Source of the DNA: Microbacterium keratanolyticum
GTDB lineage: Bacteria; Actinomycetota; Actinomycetes; Actinomycetales; Microbacteriaceae
Length of the DNA stretch: 64,000 nt
Direction of reading: 5' to 3'
Assembly: GCF_016907255.1 (NCBI RefSeq)
Contig: NZ_JAFBBQ010000001.1
Span: 1,426,001-1,490,000 of the forward strand
Shown here: positions 27,295 to 34,773 of the stretch, piece by piece
Layout: each line of letters opens with the position of its first letter
Numbering within the stretch: the stretch's first letter is position 1
The notes under the pieces: generated by a model
What the model was told of the DNA's origin: nothing
What the model saw: the letters and a program-made list of their open reading frames with translations, nothing else
The model's database searches: none
Position numbers and translations under genes: made by a program

Positions 27295-28437
27295 TCAGCG
27301 CAGCAGGAGGTTGGGCTGCAGCAGGTACTTGAACGAATCCAGACCGGCCTGATCCACCGAGGTCTGGCTCGTGACGAGCACCGGGCTCAGCTTGTTGGCG
27401 TTGTCACTGGACGTGAAGGTCACGCGGACGAACTCGCTCTTGACGGCGCCGAGTGCTTCGAGCAGGTACTGCGGGTTGAGACCCAGCGTCACCTCATCGC
27501 CGCCGATCAGATGCGCGTCGACCGACTCGGATGCGCGCGCCTGCTCGCTGCCGGATGCGTCCATCGTCACCGAGTCGGACGAGAAGGTGAAGCGCAGCGG
27601 GGCGGAACGATCGAGCACGAGCGCGACACGACGCACCGCTTCGGTGAGCTCGGCCGTGTTGACGACCGCGTGGTGCTCGGTCTGCTCGGGGAACAGTCGG
27701 CGAACGGGCGGGAAATTGCCCTTGATCAGGAGAGAAGTCACGGTCTTGTTGCCAGCCGTGAACGCGATGATCTCGCGGTCGCCTTCACCCGAGAACGCGA
27801 TCTGGATCGTGCCGGCATGGCCGAACGTCTTTCCGACCTCCTGGAGAGTGCGCGCGGGAACGAGAGCCGTCTGCTCGGACTCCTCGCCATCCCACGGAAC
27901 ATCGCGCAGTGACACTCGGTAGCGGTCGGTGGCGACCAGGCTCAGCTGCTGGCCGCTGACTTCGAGCTGCACACCCGTGAGCACGGGGGTGACATCATCG
28001 CGCGACGCGGCAAAGGCGACCTGGGCGATCGCGGTGCCGAACTCATCGGCGGGCACGAGGCCCGATGTGCCCGTCACCTCGGGAATCGAAGGGTATTCCT
28101 CGACCGGCATGGAAGCGAGCGTGAAACGTGCGGATCCACAGCGCACTGCGATACCGCCGTCTTCTTCGACCGAGATCTCAATCGGCGCGTTGGGCAGACG
28201 GCTTGCGATGTCAGACAGCAATCGTCCGTGCACGAGGATCGTGCCCGGCTCGTCGACCGTCGCCTCGATCGTGGTGCGCGCGGAGGCCTCGTAGTCGAAC
28301 GCCGAAAGCGTCAGTCCGTTGTCGCCCGCTTCGATCAGCACGCCCGCAAGGATCGGCTGAGGATTGCGCTGGGGTAGCAGTTTGACGACAAACGACACTG
28401 CTTCGCTGAACACGTCTCGATTGACCTGGAACCTCAC
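27295..28437 (-). CDS. dnaN: DNA polymerase III beta sliding clamp
   Basis: 380 aa. The ring-shaped clamp that tethers DNA polymerase III. Three DNA clamp domains fill the protein; MRFQVNRDVFSEAVSFVVKLLPQRNPQPIL-type N-terminus and the closing YLLQPNLLLR are typical. The start is the GTG preceded by AGAGGAG at proper spacing; an in-frame upstream ATG at 28497 would add 20 residues without similarity to known N-termini and lies over the likely promoter. Confidence 0.97.
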   Translation of the reverse strand: MRFQVNRDVFSEAVSFVVKLLPQRNPQPILAGVLIEAGDNGLTLSAFDYEASARTTIEATVDEPGTILVHGRLLSDIASRLPNAPIEISVEEDGGIAVRCGSARFTLASMPVEEYPSIPEVTGTSGLVPADEFGTAIAQVAFAASRDDVTPVLTGVQLEVSGQQLSLVATDRYRVSLRDVPWDGEESEQTALVPARTLQEVGKTFGHAGTIQIAFSGEGDREIIAFTAGNKTVTSLLIKGNFPPVRRLFPEQTEHHAVVNTAELTEAVRRVALVLDRSAPLRFTFSSDSVTMDASGSEQARASESVDAHLIGGDEVTLGLNPQYLLEALGAVKSEFVRVTFTSSDNANKLSPVLVTSQTSVDQAGLDSFKYLLQPNLLLR

Positions 28438-28891
28438 GGGCGCTCCTCTGTCGTCTTTCTGCGGGCAAACCCCACGGGCTCCCATGCTAACGCCCAAGTC
28501 CGCTCACACCACGACCCCTCCCAAGGTGATCGATCGCCCTCTTCAGAGTTAACTTCTTAACAGTGTTAACAACTGTGGAATCTGTGGATAAGTCTGGGGA
28601 TTCCAGGAGAGACAAGGGAACTACACGAGTGTGACATGTGGATTTCCTGCGGAAACAGTGGGATCACTCGAAGAATCACACGCGTGGGATTTACAAGGTT
28701 GTCCACAGGCAGCGATCGGATCTGGGGATTTCTTGTCATCCTCACCGCGTGTCATCCACAGGTTATCCACATGTGCAATTTGGGCGATCTCGTCGTTTTC
28801 GACGCTCAGAAGCCCGTTTTCGGCCTCTCAGAAGCATCCTGCGGGTCGGACGGGCGCGAGTGGACGCTGCGCAGAATCGTTCTGAGAGACC
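28438..28891. other. oriC: Chromosomal replication origin oriC (dnaA-dnaN intergenic region)
   Basis: The space between dnaA and dnaN is the usual actinobacterial origin. DnaA boxes: TGTGGATAA at 28583-28591 (perfect, reverse), TGTGGATTT at 28637-28645 (weak), TTGTCCACA at 28699-28707, TCATCCACA at 28752-28760 and TTATCCACA at 28763-28771 (perfect), the last two 11 bp apart. Next to the first box a AT-rich block has three TTAAC units (28549, 28557, 28566), two of them GTTAAC palindromes, a candidate unwinding element. TACACGAGTGTG lies at 28622-28633. Box direction switches across the region. The exact initiation site is not determined. Confidence 0.9.
28487..28492 (-). promoter_or_regulatory. 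Possible -10 box of the dnaN promoter
   Basis: On the minus strand TAGCAT sits 49 bp upstream of the GTG start of dnaN. The -35 region is not convincing. It is the only TAnnnT at a plausible distance in the stretch between the AT-rich part of oriC and dnaN. Confidence 0.4.
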
Positions 28892-28919
28892 AAAAAGGGC
28901 GGATCTGACGATCCGCCCC
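28892..28919 (-). terminator. Terminator of dnaA
   Basis: On the minus strand a perfect nine-bp stem (28910-28918 with 28897-28905, loop of four) is followed by TTTTT. It lies about 55 bp after the dnaA stop. A second GC-rich hairpin at 28930-28953 (nine-bp arms) precedes it and may add to termination. It shields oriC from dnaA transcription. Confidence 0.85.
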
Positions 28920-28971
28920 GTGGTTGTGAGCTGCGCAGGAGGCCCTGCGCAGCATCCGCGTGCTGTGTGAT

Positions 28972-30369
28972 CTAGCGACGACCGAGCTGCGTGGTGATCT
29001 CGGAGACCTGGTTGTAGAGCGAACGACGCTCCTTCATGAGGTCGCTGATCTTCTTGTACGCGTACATGACGGTGGTGTGGTCGCGGTTGCCGAAGAGCTG
29101 ACCGATCTTGGGCAACGACAGGCTCGTGCGCTCACGGCACAGATACATGGCGATCTGGCGCGCTGTGGCGATCTGCTGCGAACGGCTCGAACCGTAGAGG
29201 TCGTCGACCGTCAGCTTGAAGTACGCGGCCGTCGCCGTGATGATGTCCGTCGGCGAGACGATGTTGTCTTCCGCCTGATCGATGATGTCTCGAAGAACGG
29301 TCTGCGCAAGCGACATGTCGAGCGTCGAACGGTTGAGGCTCGCGAACGCCGAGACACGGATGAGAGCACCCTCGAGTTCGCGGATGTTGGAGGAGACGAC
29401 GGTCGCGATGTACTCGAGCACCTCGTCCGGGATGTGCAGAGCTTCGCTCTGCGCCTTCTTGCGGAGGATCGCGATGCGAGTCTCGAGGTCGGGCGCCTGC
29501 ACATCCGTGATGAGACCCCACTCGAACCGGCTGCGCATCCGGTCTTCGAATCCGGTGAGGTGCTTCGGTGCGACATCGCTCGTGATCACGACCTGCTTGT
29601 TGTGGTCGTGAAGTGTGTTGAAGGTATGGAAGAAGGCTTCTTGCGTCTCGGCGCGACCCTGCAGGAACTGGATGTCGTCGATCAGAAGGATGTCGACGTC
29701 GCGGTAGCGCGCCTGGAAGGCGGATCCGCGGTTGTTCGCGATCGAGTTGATGAAGTCGTTCGTGAACTCCTCGCTCGAGACGTATCGAACGCGGACCCCC
29801 GGGTAGAGCGACTGCGCGTAGTCGCCGATCGCATGGAGAAGGTGCGTCTTGCCAAGCCCCGAGTCACCGTAGATGAACAGTGGGTTGTATGCCTTCGCCG
29901 GCGCTTCGGCGACAGCAACGGCGGCGGCGTGTGCGAAGCGGTTCGACTGTCCGATGACGAAGTTGTCGAAGGTGTACTTCGGGTTCAGACGGGATTCGTG
30001 ACGAAGGGGAGTGGGCTGCGGCTCCATCGGCGACTCCGGGCGCTGCGCATCCTGACGGGCGGAGAACTCCGCCACCGGTGCCGAGAGCGTGGGCTGCTCC
30101 GCGAGCTCCTGGTTCACGACCACGCGGTAGGCCGTGACCTCGTCGCCGATGCCGACGAGTGCCTCCATGATGGGCATCCGCATGCGCTTGTTGATCTGCG
30201 CAGCCGTGAGATCGTTGGGAACATCCAGGTACAGCGTCGAACCCATGACACCCGCAGGCACCGCGAGACTCAGAAAGCCCCATAGCTGCGGAGTGAGCCG
30301 ATCGTCCCCTTCCAGAGCCGCGATCAGCTCATTCCAGATCGGGACATCGGGGTGCGACGGTGATGACAT
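28972..30369 (-). CDS. dnaA: Chromosomal replication initiator protein DnaA
   Basis: 465 aa. Binds DnaA boxes and melts oriC. Domain I (1-85) for self-interaction and helicase loading; a Pro/Gln/Glu-rich linker (about 95-128); the AAA+ domain from 130 with Walker A GDSGLGKT at 168-175 and Walker B LLIDDIQFL; and the C-terminal DNA-binding domain with the signature region around GNRDHTTVMYAYKKI. The ATG at 30369 has GGAG five bases upstream and gives the usual length; an upstream in-frame start at 30411 would add 14 residues but lies close to the predicted transcript start. Confidence 0.97.
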   Translation of the reverse strand: MSSPSHPDVPIWNELIAALEGDDRLTPQLWGFLSLAVPAGVMGSTLYLDVPNDLTAAQINKRMRMPIMEALVGIGDEVTAYRVVVNQELAEQPTLSAPVAEFSARQDAQRPESPMEPQPTPLRHESRLNPKYTFDNFVIGQSNRFAHAAAVAVAEAPAKAYNPLFIYGDSGLGKTHLLHAIGDYAQSLYPGVRVRYVSSEEFTNDFINSIANNRGSAFQARYRDVDILLIDDIQFLQGRAETQEAFFHTFNTLHDHNKQVVITSDVAPKHLTGFEDRMRSRFEWGLITDVQAPDLETRIAILRKKAQSEALHIPDEVLEYIATVVSSNIRELEGALIRVSAFASLNRSTLDMSLAQTVLRDIIDQAEDNIVSPTDIITATAAYFKLTVDDLYGSSRSQQIATARQIAMYLCRERTSLSLPKIGQLFGNRDHTTVMYAYKKISDLMKERRSLYNQVSEITTQLGRR

Positions 30370-30415
30370 GGTGCTCCGGGGGTTCGGAACGGCGAGGATG
30401 GGGTATTCCACCGCC

Positions 30416-30525
30416 TGTGGATAACTGCTCGTGCAACGCTAGTCAGCGACGGGGGTCAGGGCAACCTGTCAGCGGAAAATCGCGGGGTGTGTTCCTTCCG
30501 CGCGGGTGACCGAGGCTGTGGATAA
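30416..30525. promoter_or_regulatory. DnaA boxes upstream of dnaA
   Basis: Two perfect DnaA boxes in reverse orientation, TGTGGATAA at 30416-30424 and 30517-30525, lie in the dnaA-rpmH gap, with a near match TTGTCCACC at 30610-30618. The first is a few bases downstream of the predicted dnaA transcript start, the second upstream of the -35, so DnaA can repress its own gene. They may also be part of the functional origin. Confidence 0.8.
30436..30464 (-). promoter_or_regulatory. Predicted dnaA promoter
   Basis: Minus-strand TTGCCC (30459-30464), 17 bp, TAGCGT (30436-30441). The spacing is ideal and the -10 is of the actinobacterial TAnnnT form. The predicted start near 30429 puts the DnaA box 30416-30424 inside the first bases of the transcript. 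Confidence 0.65.
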
Positions 30526-30547
30526 TGCACAGGCGGATGCTGCGGGT

Positions 30548-30576
30548 TTGCCAATCCGCAGCGGAAGACGTAGCCT
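30548..30576 (+). promoter_or_regulatory. Predicted promoter of rpmH-rnpA and downstream genes
   Basis: TTGCCA (30548-30553), 17-bp spacer, TAGCCT (30571-30576). The predicted start near 30583 gives a leader of about 80 nt before rpmH. It faces away from the dnaA promoter; the DnaA box 30517-30525 lies between them. Confidence 0.55.
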
Positions 30577-30665
30577 TAATCGGTTGACTTATGCCTGAAA
30601 TGGCAGTCGTTGTCCACCATGTCTCCGGTCGAAGTGATCCCGGCGACAACACTCCGGAGTAACTC

Positions 30666-30803
30666 ATGAGCAAGCGCACTTTCCAGCCCAACAACCGTCG
30701 TCGCGCCAAGAAGCACGGCTTCCGCGCCCGCATGCGCACCCGCGCCGGCCGCGCGATCCTCGCAGCGCGTCGCGCGAAGGGCCGCACCGAGCTCTCGGCG
30801 TAA
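30666..30803 (+). CDS. rpmH: 50S ribosomal protein L34
   Basis: 45 aa: [18 protein letters not shown] at the start, then [11 protein letters not shown] and the C-terminus [10 protein letters not shown]. This is the whole L34 family length, with its Arg/Lys-rich composition. First gene of the plus-strand run away from the origin, five bases before rnpA, with GGAGTAACTC upstream of the ATG. L34 binds domain regions of 23S rRNA in the large subunit. Confidence 0.98.
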   Translation: MSKRTFQPNNRRRAKKHGFRARMRTRAGRAILAARRAKGRTELSA

Positions 30804-30808
30804 GCCTC

Positions 30809-31144
30809 GTGCTCGGCCGTCCGTATCGGCTCACCCGTGGAAGCGACTATCGCATGGTCGTTCGCCGCGGTCGGCGATACGGCGGCCCCCGCGTGGTGAC
30901 CTCTGTGCTGTCTCACGATGAGGATCGCGTACCGCGATTCGGCTTCATCGTGAGCAAGCAGGTCGGCAACGCGGTCATCCGAAACACTGTGCGTCGTCGG
31001 CTCAAGGCTGTGTGCGCGCAGTTTTCGTCGACGCTTCCGGCCGGAACAGACGTGGTCATCCGTGCCCTGCCGTCATCGGCCGACGCATCCTTCACAGAAC
31101 TCCTGGACGACGTCCAGCGTGCCCTCGTTCGGAGTACGAGATGA
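30809..31144 (+). CDS. rnpA: Ribonuclease P protein component
   Basis: 111 aa, the protein partner of the RNase P RNA that matures tRNA 5' ends. The family RNR motif appears as GNAVIRNTVRRRLK, preceded by FGFIVSKQV. The start is a GTG five bases after rpmH; the N-terminus LGRPYRLTRGSDYRMVVRRGRR is typical. The stop overlaps the yidD ATG. Confidence 0.96.
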   Translation: MLGRPYRLTRGSDYRMVVRRGRRYGGPRVVTSVLSHDEDRVPRFGFIVSKQVGNAVIRNTVRRRLKAVCAQFSSTLPAGTDVVIRALPSSADASFTELLDDVQRALVRSTR

Positions 31145-31491
31145 GCGCGCTGCCGGCATCCTCTCGGGGAACGGCGGAATTCCGGGCACAGGACGCGCTT
31201 CGCGCGATCGTGCTTGTGCCGCGGAACCTGGTTCTGGGCCTTCTTGCCGCATATCGACGAGTGATCTCTCCGATGTATGGAGATGTCTGTGCGTACTACC
31301 CATCCTGTTCCGCCTACGCTGTAGGTGCGGTGCAACAGCATGGCGCGTTGAAAGGCGCGGCGCTGGCGGCATGGCGCGTGCTGCGATGTAATCCCTGGAC
31401 GCGCGGTGGCGTCGATGATGTGCAGCCGCGCACGAACTTCCGATATTCCCTCACGCCGCGAGGGTTTGTCGTACCTTCCCGAAAGGACTGA
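31141..31491 (+). CDS. yidD: Membrane protein insertion efficiency factor YidD
   Basis: 116 aa. Small amphipathic protein that assists insertion of membrane proteins by YidC. The family core is YRRVISPMYGDVCAYYPSCS followed by YAVGAVQQHGALKG and RCNPWTRGGVDDV; the two conserved Cys are present. The ATG overlaps the rnpA stop (ATGA). A longer frame starting at 31012 lies within rnpA and was rejected. Confidence 0.94.
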   Translation: MSALPASSRGTAEFRAQDALRAIVLVPRNLVLGLLAAYRRVISPMYGDVCAYYPSCSAYAVGAVQQHGALKGAALAAWRVLRCNPWTRGGVDDVQPRTNFRYSLTPRGFVVPSRKD

Positions 31492-31494
31492 TCG

Positions 31495-32562
31495 GTGGGT
31501 CTCGACCTTCTGTTGGCCAGCACTTCCACCCCGGCTCCGGCCGCGGGCGGGTTCGATCTGCTCGGCACGATTCTCTGGCCGCTGAAGTGGGCCGTCGAGC
31601 TCATCCTCGTCGCCTGGCACTGGCTGCTCACCCTGGCCGGTCTGCCGGCGGCGGCGGGCATCACCTGGGTGCTGTCGATCGTCGGTCTTGTCATCGTGGT
31701 TCGCGCAGCCCTGATCCCACTCTTCGTGAAGCAGATCAAGAGCCAGCGGAAGATGATGGAAATCGCTCCTGAACTGCGAAAAGTTCAGGAGAAGTACCGC
31801 GGGAAGAAGGATCAGCTCTCTCGCGAGGCCATGAGCCGCGAGACCATGGCGCTGTACAAGAAGCACGGCACGACACCGGTGTCGAGCTGCCTTCCGCTGC
31901 TCGTTCAGATGCCGATCTTCTTCGCTCTGTTCAGCGTGCTGAACGATGTGACCAAGCACGCACTCACCGGCCAGGGTGGTGTGGGTCTGCTCAGCCCTGA
32001 GCTCACCAAGGAGTTCTACGACGCGACGATCTTCGGATCCGTCTCGCTGCATGGCACGCTGGGCGGAGCGATCGAGACCCAGAACATGGCAGCGATCATT
32101 CTGCTGGTGGTCCTCGTCGCGCTGATGATCATCTCGCAGTTCATCACTCAGCTGCAGATCATCTCGAAGAACCTGTCGCCGGAGGCCAAGACCGGCCAGG
32201 CGTACCAGATGCAGAAGATCATGCTCTACATCCTGCCGCTGGGCTTCATCTTCTCCGGTGTCTTCTTCCCGCTCGGTGTCGTCGTCTACTGGTTCGTGAG
32301 CAACCTCTGGACCATGGGACAGCAGTTCCTTGTCATTCGTGAGATGCCGACCCCCGGCTCTGAGGCCGCTAAGGCTCGTGAAGAGCGACTGGCCCGCAAG
32401 GGCAAGGCAATCGACTCGTCGGGCAAGGTCGTTCCGATTGCCGTGTACGAGGCTGAGCAGCAGCGTCTGCTCGAGGAGAGCGAGAAGGCTAAGGCCAACG
32501 CGCCGAAGCGCCAGCAGCCGGTCGGCAAGAAGCGCGCGAAGAAGAAGGGGGACGCTCAGTGA
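31495..32562 (+). CDS. yidC: Membrane protein insertase YidC
   Basis: 355 aa from a GTG start. It inserts and folds membrane proteins with or without SecYEG. The Gram-positive YidC layout is seen: a first helix (about 35-60), then the 60KD_IMP domain with SQRKMMEIAPELRKVQEKYRGK as the cytoplasmic loop, MPIFFALFSVLND and the closing FPLGVVVYWFVSNLWTMGQQ. The C-terminal tail is Lys-rich (KRQQPVGKKRAKKKG), as in ribosome-binding YidC. There is no obvious lipobox. The stop overlaps the next gene. Confidence 0.95.
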   Translation: MGLDLLLASTSTPAPAAGGFDLLGTILWPLKWAVELILVAWHWLLTLAGLPAAAGITWVLSIVGLVIVVRAALIPLFVKQIKSQRKMMEIAPELRKVQEKYRGKKDQLSREAMSRETMALYKKHGTTPVSSCLPLLVQMPIFFALFSVLNDVTKHALTGQGGVGLLSPELTKEFYDATIFGSVSLHGTLGGAIETQNMAAIILLVVLVALMIISQFITQLQIISKNLSPEAKTGQAYQMQKIMLYILPLGFIFSGVFFPLGVVVYWFVSNLWTMGQQFLVIREMPTPGSEAAKAREERLARKGKAIDSSGKVVPIAVYEAEQQRLLEESEKAKANAPKRQQPVGKKRAKKKGDAQ

Positions 32563-33068
32563 GCACGATTGACGAGCGGTCCAGTGATTCCACAGCGGAG
32601 TCGAACACGACGATCGCTGATCTTGAGCACGAGGGCGACGTCGCGGCGGATTTCCTCGAAGGACTCCTTGACATCGCAGACATCGACGGCGACCTGACGC
32701 TTGATGTGCGACAGGGACGCGCCTACGTGTCGGTCGAAGCAGAGGATGACGCGCTGCGACTCGTCTCTGCTCCCGATACGGTGCAGGCGCTGCAGGAGCT
32801 CACGCGTCTCGCCGTGCAGAACAAGACTGGCGCCTTCTCACGCCTGATTCTCGACATCGGCGGATCCCGCGATGTGCGTCGCCGTCAGCTCGAGACGCTC
32901 GTGGATCACGCGGAAGCAAAGCTCGATGAGGGCGCTTCGCAGGCTTCGCTTCCTTCCATGTCGAGCTACGAGCGCAAGCTGGTGCACGACATCGTGGCAG
33001 AGCGGAACCTGATTTCGGAGTCCTACGGTGAGGGCGCTGACCGCCACACGGTCATTCGCCGTCGATGA
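32559..33068 (+). CDS. jag: R3H domain RNA-binding protein Jag (KhpB-like)
   Basis: 169 aa. A KH-like domain (about 30-100, with VRQGRAYVSVEAEDD and VQALQELTRLAVQN) and an R3H domain at the end (LPSMSSYERKLVHDIVAER, with the R3H core read as RNLISESYGEGADRHTVI). Jag/KhpB binds RNA and affects cell elongation and division in other Gram-positives. It sits in the usual slot between yidC and rsmG, and its stop overlaps the rsmG ATG. Confidence 0.92.
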   Translation: MSTIDERSSDSTAESNTTIADLEHEGDVAADFLEGLLDIADIDGDLTLDVRQGRAYVSVEAEDDALRLVSAPDTVQALQELTRLAVQNKTGAFSRLILDIGGSRDVRRRQLETLVDHAEAKLDEGASQASLPSMSSYERKLVHDIVAERNLISESYGEGADRHTVIRRR

Positions 33069-33736
33069 ATGTTTCACGTGAAACATCCGGTTCCCGCGAT
33101 ATGACCGAGATCCCCGTGGAGCGTGAGCCGGCCATCGCTGCGGAGCTCTTCGGCCCGACGATCGACAAGGCACGAGCATTCACCGCTGCGCTTGCAGATC
33201 AGGGCGAGGAGCGGGGACTCATCGGCCCCTTGGAGCTTCCGCGCCTGTGGACCCGACACATTCTGAACAGCGTGATCGCTGCCCCCTTGTTCCAAGGTTC
33301 TGTCGCGGATGTCGGATCCGGCGCCGGACTGCCGGGAATCGTGCTCGCGATTGCGCGCCCGGACGTGCAGTGGACGCTGATCGAGCCCATGGAGCGGCGC
33401 GTGACCTGGCTCAACGAGCAGGTGAAGGAGCTTGACCTCTCCAACGTGACGGTCGTTCGGGCTCGCGCAGAAGAGGTACGCCCCCTCGCCGCATTTGATG
33501 TCGTGACAGCTCGCGCCGTCAGCGCCTTGCGCACCCTGATTCCGCTGACGGCCCCGCTTGTGCGAGATGGAGGAGAGATCACGGTTCTCAAGGGCGTGAA
33601 CGCCGCGAATGAGATTTCTGCTGCTGAAAAGCAGATCAAGAAGTTCCGGCTGAGCGATGTTCGTGTGGAAGTTCTTGGTGAAGGCGTGATCGAAGAGACC
33701 ACTCGCGTCATCCGGGCTCAGGTCCGCGCCTCATAG
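33065..33736 (+). CDS. rsmG: 16S rRNA (guanine(527)-N7)-methyltransferase RsmG
   Basis: 223 aa. Uses SAM to methylate G527 of 16S rRNA; loss gives low-level streptomycin resistance in other bacteria. The GidB motifs are LWTRHILNSV, then VADVGSGAGLPGIVLA (SAM loop) and VTARAVSALRTLIPL. Codons two to seven (NVSRET) are encoded by a perfect parS site, so the coding start overlaps a ParB target. It overlaps the jag stop. Confidence 0.95.
   Translation: MNVSRETSGSRDMTEIPVEREPAIAAELFGPTIDKARAFTAALADQGEERGLIGPLELPRLWTRHILNSVIAAPLFQGSVADVGSGAGLPGIVLAIARPDVQWTLIEPMERRVTWLNEQVKELDLSNVTVVRARAEEVRPLAAFDVVTARAVSALRTLIPLTAPLVRDGGEITVLKGVNAANEISAAEKQIKKFRLSDVRVEVLGEGVIEETTRVIRAQVRAS
33070..33085. promoter_or_regulatory. 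parS: parS site 1 (perfect)
   Basis: The 16-bp palindrome TGTTTCACGTGAAACA, the ParB-binding centromere sequence of bacterial chromosomes. It lies inside the first codons of rsmG. Confidence 0.97.
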
Positions 33737-33750
33737 GGGAGTTCGGGTGA

Positions 33751-33766
33751 TGTTTCACGTGAAACA
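33751..33766. promoter_or_regulatory. parS: parS site 2 (perfect)
   Basis: Perfect TGTTTCACGTGAAACA, 15 bp after the rsmG stop and about 30 bp upstream of the predicted parA -10, so ParB bound here could affect parA transcription. Confidence 0.97.
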
Positions 33767-33797
33767 TCACCCGATGAGAACATGTCGTCACTCCCGT

Positions 33798-33803
33798 TAG
33801 AGT
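33798..33803 (+). promoter_or_regulatory. Predicted -10 box of parA
   Basis: TAGAGT lies 41 bp before the parA ATG; the -35 position (33775-33780, TGAGAA) is weak. It lies between two perfect parS sites, which suggests ParB-dependent autoregulation. It also argues against a parA start at the GTG 33802, which falls inside this box. Confidence 0.5.
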
Positions 33804-33843
33804 GGAAGGCACGTTCCGATACGAACGCAGTCGAAAGGAGTGG

Positions 33844-34773
33844 ATGTTTCACGTGAAACAGTCCGATGAGACATCAACCCCCGGCTTTGGTACGGACACA
33901 CCCCTTGCTCGCGAACTCGCTGATCTGACGGCACGTCGACGCTCGCTCGAGAAGGTTTCAGTGACGTTCGATGGCCCGACGAGGGTCTTCACGATCTCCA
34001 ACCAGAAGGGTGGCGTCGGGAAGACGACCACGACGGTGAACATCGCCGCTTCGCTGGCATCCCTGGGTGCAAAGGTCCTCGTGATCGATCTGGATCCACA
34101 GGGGAATGCCTCCACAGCCCTGGGGGTGCCCCACACGGCTGAAACCTCGAGTATCTACGATGTTCTGATCAATGACGTGGCACTGTCTGAGATCGTTCAG
34201 CAGAGTCCGGAATCCCCGAACCTGTTCTGTGCTCCCAGCACCATTCACCTGGCAGGCGCAGAGATCGAGCTCGTTTCTCAGGTCGCCCGTGAACACCGCC
34301 TCCGGACCGCTCTGGATGAGTATCTCTCTGAGCAGCACGTCGACTACGTGATCATCGACTGCCCGCCGTCCCTGGGGCTGCTCACGATCAATGCGTTCAC
34401 CGCTGCTACCGAGGTCTTCATACCCATTCAGTGCGAGTACTACGCACTCGAGGGATTGAGCCAGCTGCTGGGCAGTATTCGAATGATCCAGAAGCACCTG
34501 AACCCGAAGCTGCATCTCTCGACGATCCTGCTGACGATGTTCGACGGTCGCACCCGGCTGGCGCATCAGGTCGCCGATGAAGTGCGTGAGCACTTCCCAC
34601 AGGAAGTTCTGTCCACGGTGATTCCGCGTTCTGTGCGTGTTTCTGAAGCTCCGAGCTTCGGACAGACTGTGATTGCCTACGATGGACAGTCTGCGGGCGC
34701 GATCGCGTACCGCGAAGCGGCGGTCGAGATCGCTGGGCGGGCCACGAGCTCCGCCAAGAAGGGAAAGAACTGA
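33844..34773 (+). CDS. parA: Chromosome partitioning ATPase ParA
   Basis: 309 aa. Walker-type ATPase that forms gradients on the nucleoid and moves ParB-parS complexes. The deviant Walker A motif KGGVGKTT (with the signature Lys) is at residues 55-62; DLDPQGNASTALG and the Walker B-like VIIDCPPSLGLLT follow. An N-terminal extension of about 45 residues precedes the ATPase core. The ATG is chosen because the in-frame GTG at 33802 lies in the predicted -10; the first codons (MFHVKQ) are encoded by a perfect parS. The stop overlaps parB. Confidence 0.95.
   Translation: MFHVKQSDETSTPGFGTDTPLARELADLTARRRSLEKVSVTFDGPTRVFTISNQKGGVGKTTTTVNIAASLASLGAKVLVIDLDPQGNASTALGVPHTAETSSIYDVLINDVALSEIVQQSPESPNLFCAPSTIHLAGAEIELVSQVAREHRLRTALDEYLSEQHVDYVIIDCPPSLGLLTINAFTAATEVFIPIQCEYYALEGLSQLLGSIRMIQKHLNPKLHLSTILLTMFDGRTRLAHQVADEVREHFPQEVLSTVIPRSVRVSEAPSFGQTVIAYDGQSAGAIAYREAAVEIAGRATSSAKKGKN
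33845..33860. promoter_or_regulatory. parS: parS site 3 (perfect)
   Basis: Perfect TGTTTCACGTGAAACA that begins at the second base of the parA start codon. It is read in a different frame from the site in rsmG. Confidence 0.97.

Noticed and set aside
33802..33843. GTG start at 33802 for parA
   Set aside because: It lies inside the predicted -10 box and adds residues without similarity to ParA N-termini.
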